Shown here: positions 56,490-64,000 of the stretch, in pieces
Layout: each line of letters starts with the position of its first letter
Position numbering within the stretch: position 1 is the first letter of the stretch
From: Diphasiastrum complanatum
Taxonomy: Eukaryota > Streptophyta > Lycopodiopsida > Lycopodiales > Lycopodiaceae
Assembly (NCBI GenBank): GCA_029204225.1
Contig: CM055093.1
Coordinates: 32,437,777 to 32,501,776 of the forward strand
Length of the DNA: 64,000 bases
Reading direction: 5' to 3'
Notes under the pieces: generated by a model
Seen by the model: only the letters and a program-made list of their open reading frames with translations
Told to the model about the DNA's origin: nothing
Databases searched by the model: none
Made by a program: the position numbers and the translations under genes

Positions 56490-57838
56490 ACTCTCAACAA
56501 CAAGGGATTGACTGTGATGAGACCTTTGCTCTCGTGGCAAAGATGGTAAGCATTCTGGTCATCATTTCACTTGGTACACTTTATGGATGGGATCTATGCC
56601 AAATGGACATTTCAAATGCATTCTTGAATGGTGATCTTGAGGAGGAAGTGTACATGGAGCAGCCCAAGAGCTACATTTCATCAACAAAGCCAAATCATGT
56701 GTGTCTTCTACAAAAGAGTTTGTATGGCCTTAAGAAAGCACCAAGGAGTTGGTATGCTAAGCTCAACACTTTTTTACTCTCTCAAGGCTTTGTTATGAGT
56801 GAGTATGATCATTCACTTTATTATAGGTTTGCTGAAAATGATGTTACCATCTTGCTAATCTATGTGGATGATATCATCTTGAGTGGTGGAGACAATCAAG
56901 ATGTGGAGGATATCAAGAATGCTCTTAAGAAGGAGTTTGAGGTGCATGATCTTGGTAATTTGCATTACATTTTGGGAATAGAAGTCATTAGATCTTCTCA
57001 ATCTACTTTCATTTGTCAAGAGAAGTATGCTAATTCTATTCTAGAAAGATTTCATATGGTAGATTCAAAAGCTATTGATACACCTGTGGAGTCTCATGTA
57101 AAGCTAACTATAAGAGGTAATGAAAGATCCTTTGAGGACATTACTCTCTATAGAAAGCTAGTTGGTTCACTCATCTATCTAATCATTACTAGACCTGATC
57201 TAAGATATTGTGTTGGAAGATTGAGTCAATTTATGCAAGATCCTAGTGAGGAGCATTGGAAACTAGGAATGCGAGTTTTGAGGTACATCATTGGAACTCG
57301 AGATTTTGGCATATTGTATGAGGGATCATCACCTAATCTTTTTGGATTTTCAAATTCGGACTATGCTGGAGATGTAATGTATAGGAAATCCATTAGTGCT
57401 TACTGTATTTTCATAGGTGATGGAGCTATATCATGGATGTCAAAGAAACAAGCCACTATCTCATTGTCATCTAGTGAGGCTGAGTACAAAGCTCTTACAC
57501 ATTGCACAAAGGAGATGGTTTGGATCAAGAGGATGATCAAGGATCTTCACTTGCTAGATTTTTCAAAGAGCCCAATCATCTTTTGTGACAGTCAATCAGT
57601 CCAAAGAATGGCATCCAATCCTATCTTTCATGCTAGGAGCAAGCATATTGAGATACAATATCATTTTGTGAGGGAGCAAGTCATTGCAAAGGAGGTGGAG
57701 TTTCAACATGTGTCTTCAAGGGAATGTGTAGCTGATATCTTCACCAAAGTATTGGGAAAATACTTGTTCATGAAGCATAGGACTTCACTTGGAGTGTTAT
57801 CAAAGTCTATGCTAAAACTAGTTGAAGAGGGAGTGTGA
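56490..57838 (+). pseudogene. Copia-4 reverse transcriptase and RNase H
   Basis: Coding restarts within RT at QGIDCDETFALVAKM (one frame off), and from 56,534 runs open for 434 residues. It contains 'LCQMDISNAFLNGDLEEEVY' (catalytic Asp), 'SLYGLKKAPRSWYAKL', 'TILLIYVDDIILSGGDNQDV' (YVDD intact), 'HDLGNLHYILGIEV', the connection region, and RNase H ('SSSEAEYKALTHCTKEMVW', 'FCDSQSVQRMASNPIFHARS', 'ADIFTKVLG'). The RNase H core 'SNSDYAGDVMYRKS' keeps the Asp of AGD. Without the deleted upstream part the protein cannot be made from its own promoter in frame. Confidence 0.88.
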
Positions 57839-57993
57839 AAGATTCAACTAGTTTCATCACATTTTGCTATATTTCCATATTTGGCATATTAAGGCCAAAA
57901 CTTGTTTTAGACTTAGAGATTGACTTTTCAAAGTTCATTAGTCTAAATTTCATTTGAATAAACACTTTTTGAGAGTGTGGAAAAGTCAGCTCC
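57834..57993 (+). repeat. Copia-4 3' LTR, truncated
   Basis: The first ~160 bp of the LTR, starting TGTGAAAGATTC and overlapping the pol stop codon, are followed by an abrupt change at 'gtggaaaagtcag|ctccac' to Copia-5 sequence. Divergence from the 5' LTR within this part is small. Confidence 0.85.
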
Positions 57994-57999
57994 ACTTAC

Positions 58000-59625
58000 C
58001 ATCGATGGGCCCAGACCCACGATTTTTTAACCACAAGATGCAACGATCAAAGTCATAAACCAAGGAGAATCATCCACTCAAGCACATGCAGTTTGAAGGT
58101 CTGCAAGACAACGATAGCAACCTGATCGTTTTATCCCTCAGGCGTTCATCAGTTACGATAAACCTACCATAGTTTCAGAAGCTCTGTCAATGTCCGATGC
58201 GTACATTTGGAAGGCTGCCATGGATGTTGAGTATCAGTCTCTAATGAAGAACAATACCTAGAGTCTTGTCAATCCTCCTACTGGTGTAAAACCAATTGAC
58301 TCCAAGTGGATCTTTAAGCTAAAGCTTAAACCGAATGGATCCATATCCAAATTGAAAGCTAGACTAGTGGTTAAAGACTTTGAACTACACTGAGACCTTT
58401 AGTCCAGCGGTAAAGCATCAATCTATTCATACCTTACTGGCTATAGCTGCTACAGAAGATCTGGACATTCACCAGATGGACATCCAGACGACATTCCTAC
58501 ACAGATTTATACAAAAATATATATTCATCTATCAACCAGAAGGTTACATCCTTCAAAGCAAGGAGCATCTAGTATGTAAATTGCATAAGGTTTTATGTGG
58601 TCTTAAGCAAGCTCCCAGGTCCTGGTATGACAGAATTAATCACTTCTTGTTGCAGCACAATTTTACTTCTTGCTCCGCAGACTGCAATGTATATCTCAGG
58701 TGTAAAAGATCAAGCTATGTCATAATAGCATTATACGTTGGTGATTCTTTAATTATCAGCAATTCAAATTAGTTATTACTGAAAACTAAATCTCTGCTTT
58801 CGTCAAAGTTTGAAATGACTGATTTAGGCCCAGCCCATTACCTTCTTGGTATGAAGATCAGCAAAGATCGTGCAAGCAGAAGGATAGCTATAAGCCAAGA
58901 ATCCTACTGGACTAATGTACTTCGCAGATATGGCATGGAGGACTATGAGCCCATAGACCCACCTATGGATCCAAGAGCTAAGCTGTCCAAAGACATGTGC
59001 CAAAAAACTCAAGCAGATCAGCAAGAAATGTGCATGTATCCTTATCAATCTGTCATAGGATCTCTTATGTATTATATGATCTGCACACGACTTGATCTAG
59101 CATATGTAGTAAGCACACTGTCTCAGTACATGTCCAATCCATGCCTACAGCACTGGAAAGCCTTGCAAAGAGTATTGAGGTACATTCAAGCTACAAAGCA
59201 CTATGCTTTGAGCTATAATGGCAATACAGAAGCTGCACTCACATTGACCACTTATTCAGATTCAGATTGGGCAGAAGATGTGGATACCAGAAAATCCACA
59301 TCAGGCTACATTTGTTTCCTTGCAAGACGACCCATCTCATGGAACAGTAGAAAGCAAAAATGCATTTCTCTATCCTCTACAGAATTAGAATATGTTGCAA
59401 CTACATCAACAGTGAAAGAAATAATCTGGCTAAGGAGGCTGTTGCAGGATCTGCAAATCCCACAGATCAGTCCAACAATACTCTAGTGCGACAATTAGAG
59501 CTGCATAGCTCTTTCTCTAAACCCACGAACTCATAATAGAACTAAGCATATAGAAGTTCAATTTCATTTTCTTAGAGAGAAAGTTCAAAGTCAAGATGTT
59601 GTACTAAATTACTGTCATGACATAG
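58000..59625 (+). pseudogene. Copia-5: RT/RNase H fragment of another Ty1/copia element
   Basis: 58,190-58,380 opens RT ('AYIWKAAMDVEYQSLMKNNT', 'GVKPIDSKWIFKLKLKPNGS'). From 58,380 a frame gives 'NYTETFSPAVKHQSIHTLLA', 'LDIHQMDIQTTFLHRFIQKY' (catalytic Asp), 'GLKQAPRSWYDRINHFL', and 'IIALYVGDSLIISNSN', where the invariant YVDD has become YVGD, abolishing activity. From 58,815: 'MTDLGPAHYLLGMKISKDRA', 'VIGSLMYYMICTRLDLAYVV', 'TYSDSDWAEDVDTRKSTSGY' and 'SSTELEYVATTSTVKEIIWL' (RNase H). After a frameshift at 59,486 the tail reads to about 59,625. No gag, integrase or LTR is seen. Confidence 0.87.
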
Positions 59626-60835
<1,210 letters not shown>

Positions 60836-61480
60836 TAGCATATTACTAGTATAATATTTTATGCTTTGAAATTATGAACCCTAAATTCTTTAATCTTTAT
60901 AATGTGTTCACAAGCACATATCATATTGTTTGCAATAATGATTCAATTGTGTAATATAGTGTTGTTTTTGAATTGCTTGTGTATGTGGCAAAGATATTCA
61001 AAGAAAAGAAAAGAGAGCAAGCGTTGAAAGAGCGAACAAGCTTGCACTAAAGCTTCAAGCTTACCGGTGAGTGTGTACATGTTGTTTCAATTTTTTGATT
61101 GTTAGCATACGTTATCTAACATACTAATATAGTCAAATGTAATTCATCACTTTCATTTTGTTCGAAGCAATGTCATATTTATCACATACACTAGAGTTAA
61201 TATAAAAGAGTGAAATGTAAATAATTAAAATTCCCAATCCTAGGAAAGTGTGTAGCCCTTACTTTTTCCCATTAAAGACGAGGTTCTAATCTTTCCTTGA
61301 ATGGAAAAACCTATATGCCGCAGGAAGGAAATATGAGGTGACATTCTGAAATAGGACATAACCGCATGGTTTGGGTATTATAATTATCACATTCAACTCT
61401 AACTAACTATAAACATATACATAAAAGTATTGCAATGAATATTAAAAAAATAATTGAATGCAAGTGAATTCAAGTATTAC
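60836..61480. other. Unassigned AT-rich interval
   Basis: No coding or repeat can be assigned on either strand. Confidence 0.5.
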
Positions 61481-61489
61481 TAATTATAA

Positions 61490-61740
61490 ATCATTCTCGT
61501 CATTTTCATCATTCTCGTCATCACACAAGTCAATTACAACTTCATAAATATGTTGCAATGTGCCGAAATAGTCTAGGTCGTCCGAAATGATATTCACGTC
61601 CTCGCACTAGAATGACTCTCTTGTTGAAAGTTGGCCATTATACCATAATCATATGTACGTCGCTTGTTGTCCACTCTCTCAACACGATAATGATGTCCAT
61701 ATGCCCACTTGGCAATGTATGATTTATACTAAAATACAAA
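61490..61740 (-). pseudogene. CACTA transposon remnant, DUF4216-like part
   Basis: The minus strand reads 'YRVERVDNKRRTYDYGIMAN' then 'FQQESHSSART.ISFRTT.T', and 'ISAHCNIFMKL'. This resembles the DUF4216 region of plant CACTA (En/Spm) transposases, whose consensus contains an 'xRxTQNSGVMV' motif followed by 'YYGxIxxIxELDY'. Several stops. It lies downstream of the DUF4218 piece on the same strand, the order found in CACTA TNP2-type proteins. Confidence 0.55.
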
Positions 61741-62155
61741 AACAAACAAATTTATGTAAATAAAAATACTATTTATATATTGATCATAAGTAGTATAAAA
61801 ACAAAACTTGACAAAGACAATACTACACCAACCTTCCATCCACATCCACGAACAAATTCGCATTCTAATTCGGTCACTTCTTCTCCATTTTCGGATACTT
61901 TTAGCATCGTATGGTATTTTTTCTTCGTTTTAATGTTATGTTTCTTTCCTTTTTGGCTTCTTCATACCTTGAAATTCACTTTTCCATTTGTCCACAATTA
62001 TATAATATAAACATGTCAATTTTTTTTTTTTAATTGAGGTGAAAGTCTCTTTTGCACACCATTTTTTTTTTGGTACTTCACCCTTAACACATTCATTTTA
62101 TTTGATTACACCACATTTTTGGACTTATATGATGTGTGAGATTATTTCGGTGATA
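61741..62155. other. Interval between the two CACTA-derived pieces
   Basis: This is probable eroded CACTA coding or intron sequence. Nothing specific can be read. Confidence 0.35.
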
Positions 62156-62440
62156 TTAAACAAAAATTCTTGTAAAGCCAACTCCTGCAATGCTACCTTC
62201 TGGCCTTGCCTTTTGTCTCACAAAGCCTTTCAAAACTTTCATAACACACTCAAGGTAGAACATCCACCTCTTGTGCATAGGTCCTCCAATTGATACTTCT
62301 TCGACCAAATGCACTAGAAGATGAACTTGTATATCCAGAAAGAAAGTTGGAAAATCTCTTTCCAACAAACAAACCATTTTGATCATTTGGATTTTCATGG
62401 AATCCAATTCATTATTTTTTGTTTCTTTTGAGGAAATCCA
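62156..62440 (-). pseudogene. CACTA transposon remnant, DUF4218 domain
   Basis: The minus-strand open stretch of 83 residues reads 'MVCLLERDFPTFFLDIQVHL', 'LVHLVEEVSIGGPMHKRWMF' and 'YLECVMKVLKGFVRQKARPE', then 'GSIAG'. This is a clear match to the DUF4218 domain of plant CACTA TNP2-like transposases ('E..FPP.FFDIM.HL..HL..E....GPV..RWMYP.ER....LK..VRN.A.PEGSI'). The catalytic transposase part upstream is not found, nor the CACTA terminal repeats. It is a decayed DNA transposon fragment. Confidence 0.8.
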
Positions 62441-62830
62441 CTTGTAAGGTTAATATAACATTAGGTTGTTTAGCACATAAAAAAATTGAAATAGCACATA
62501 TTTGAATAGCACATATTCTTGTAAAGCCACTATTGAGCCAAAGTAGAGTAAGAGGCTAAACTTGTGCCAACTAGAGTGTAGACAAGTGTAATGCTTTTGT
62601 TTGATGAATTCTAAGAGGTCCAATAGGATTTAGAGGTGGAACCATGTGAGGTCCAATAGGAATTTGAGGTGTGCTTGAATATAGTCCAATAGAATTAAGA
62701 TGTGCATGAATCAATGGTCCAATAGGATTAAGAGGTGACAAAGTGTGGTCCAATCATAGTTAAGCATAGTGGTAGCTCGTGGATCTACTAGTATCATTGT
62801 ACTCCTCATTTTCAAGCTAATTAATTTTAA
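62441..62830. repeat. Short 'ggtccaatagga' direct repeats
   Basis: 'gtccaataggatt..gaggtg' recurs at about 62,618, 62,651, 62,687, 62,717 and 62,748 with spacing near 31-36 bp, an imperfect minisatellite of five units. Chance minus-strand translation shows it as a repeated 'P.NPIGPL' motif. No gene. Confidence 0.75.
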
Positions 62831-63688
62831 GATTAAGTGGATTCTGAGTGTAAGTGATTTCTAGCTTTCTCTCTCTACCTAAGAGCTATTGATGATTTTA
62901 TCTCTCTACCCGAGGAGAGCAGCTTGTTTTTACTTAGATTACTTTTGGAACACTTCCCATACGTGTGAGTGAGAGTTGGAAGTGATTGAATGCATGTAGT
63001 AGTGTGTTTTTGCCATAGAATCAAAGATAGATCTTGAATCTCAATCTAGTCTTGATCTTGGTGCATCTACACACCTTAGGAGATCACAAGTACATGTTGT
63101 GGACAGTCCACACGTGTGAAATCAACATTTCACAGTGACATGCAAGGCATGCACAAAGTGAATTGGACACATGCATGATGATTTGTACAATTCTAGTTAA
63201 GAAGTTGACACTTGATAAAAGTAGGTAGAAATCCATGCATGTAAAGTGACAAATGTCACTAGTTTTCTAGTTTTCACTTTTAGATGTGGAAGAAAGTAGG
63301 AAGGAGATGGTTCTACCTCGAGCTACTCCAATCTCCATAAATATGTGTAGACTCTCTCATAATTTTTTATGAAAAACCAAGCTTTAAAGTTATTCCATGT
63401 CAATTGGATCTATGCTATTGTTTGCTTGAATTTGGCTCTGATTTTCTCTCTCTAACTCGAGTACAGATTTATGGTAATGCATTAAATTCTTGTACTTCTT
63501 CTCTTTTGTTTTTCAAAGTGATCATTCTTTGATTCTTAGCATGCTAGATTGTGCTTTGGCCATAAAATCTTGTACTAGATCTTGATATTCAATCTAGAAT
63601 CAATTTATGTGCTAAACACAAAGCTTAACAAGATCATTCACACTTGAGGATCATTCCCCACACGTGTGAGCTTGCTGAAATTTTATCA
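62831..63688 (+). repeat. LTR-like sequence(s) ending at a primer site
   Basis: The region ends ...AAATTTTATCA exactly at a perfect primer site, so at least its right part is a 5' LTR. Two segments of similar build lie in tandem: one ending '...ccacacgtgtgaaatcaacatttcaca' at 63,138, and one ending '...ccacacgtgtgagc...tttatca' at 63,688. TGACATGCAAGG at 63,139 could be the start of the second LTR (then 550 bp). 'cataaatatgtg' near 63,337 is a possible TATA. The exact left boundary is unproven. Confidence 0.5.
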
Positions 63689-63700
63689 TGGTATCAGAGC
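63689..63700 (+). promoter_or_regulatory. Primer binding site of an element running out of the window
   Basis: TGGTATCAGAGC (initiator Met-tRNA type) directly follows the LTR-like end. The remaining 300 bp (63,701-64,000) should be leader. An open stretch there has no recognisable gag similarity. Confidence 0.85.
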
Positions 63701-64000
63701 GAAATTAAGCTTTGCATGCTATTATCTCTATTTGTGCAAGAATTTGTGAGCCCAATTCAAACAAAAAGTTGTTTATCACTTTTCTTGAAAAGTGTTTGGA
63801 TCACAGTGGATAGAATTAAGATTTTCAGATCAAAATTGACATTGTACGGAATTTTGGTATTCCGCACATGTGAAATCAGATATTTTTAGACCTCTTTATT
63901 TCCTTCATCATTGGTCCAAAGATATTGATGTTATAGCTTGATGGAAAGCTTATAAGGAGTACTTTCCATTGCAATTGATCTCAAATCAATTTGATGTGTC

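Larger units (their letters stand above)
53269..57995 (+). mobile_element. Copia-4: Ty1/copia element with 5' LTR, deleted core and truncated 3' LTR
   Basis: 5' LTR (53,269-53,918), primer site (53,919-53,930), gag (54,522-55,430), protease/integrase (55,430-56,480), RT/RNase H (56,490-57,838), then a 3' LTR start (57,834) that breaks off near 57,993, after about 160 bp. A deletion of roughly 1 kb by comparison with other copia elements removes the end of integrase and the start of RT. Several frameshifts affect gag and integrase. The RT/RNase H part is a long open frame. Confidence 0.88.

Overview
This window looks like gene-poor plant nuclear DNA from a large, transposon-rich genome. It holds one convincing, intact host gene: an intronless GRAS-family transcription factor (49,314-50,714, + strand), closest by its motifs to the LATERAL SUPPRESSOR/SCL18 group. 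Almost everything else recognisable is decayed transposable element. The plant assignment rests on the GRAS gene, the plant-type Copia and Gypsy elements with initiator-Met tRNA primer sites, a CACTA remnant with DUF4218/DUF4216-like domains, and an APE-type LINE family. The LINE style and abundant CT/GA microsatellites would suit a fern or other non-seed plant, but the sequence alone does not settle that. No tRNA, rRNA, CRISPR or prokaryotic operon features were seen.

Layout. 1-8 kb: the 3' stump of a LINE, the 3' end and LTR of a minus-strand chromodomain Gypsy, then a plus-strand Copia (Copia-1) whose reverse transcriptase is split by a 1.6 kb insertion containing a Gypsy LTR with its primer site. 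8-21 kb: a long, frameshifted LINE (LINE-b) that itself contains a piece of the same Gypsy family in inverted orientation; a hAT-like transposase remnant; an unrecognised decayed coding block (15.4-16.8 kb); a second LINE 3' end (LINE-c); and a minus-strand LINE (LINE-d). LINE-b and LINE-c both end in a pyrimidine microsatellite followed by the same ~700 bp flank. 21-24 kb: non-coding DNA with small tandem repeats. 24-30.5 kb: a minus-strand chromodomain Gypsy (Gypsy-B) with 3' LTR, RNase H, RT and integrase, all broken by stops, plus further Gypsy-like scraps upstream.

32.2-37.7 kb: the best-preserved element, Copia-2 (minus strand). It has two ~1.45 kb LTRs, a primer site and a perfect 5 bp target duplication (TATGA), but an internal deletion joins gag directly to the integrase tail. 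41-46 kb: minus-strand Copia-3, truncated inside its integrase and capped by an inverted copy of its own LTR start, which then joins the tail of another Copia. 46.5-47.6 kb: a degenerate 1 kb minisatellite with a (CT)n core. 49.3-50.7 kb: the GRAS gene with two AATAAA signals downstream. 52-53 kb: Copia LTR debris and a 0.36 kb sequence whose inverted copy lies 11.7 kb away. 53.3-58 kb: plus-strand Copia-4 with a clear 5' LTR and primer site but a deletion across integrase/RT. 58-59.6 kb: Copia-5, whose RT active site reads YVGD. 59.9-60.8 kb: compound GA/GT microsatellites organised as a larger repeat. 61.5-62.4 kb: CACTA remnant on the minus strand. 62.8-64 kb: a fresh LTR end and primer site of an element that runs out of the window.

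I found no convincing new biological system. The observations most worth checking are the nested and inverted LTR arrangements, the two LINE copies with a shared 3' flank, the unrecognised coding block at 15.4-16.8 kb, and the isolation of an intact GRAS gene between inverted LTR fragments. Element boundaries are read by eye and are approximate unless LTR ends, a PBS or a target duplication is quoted.
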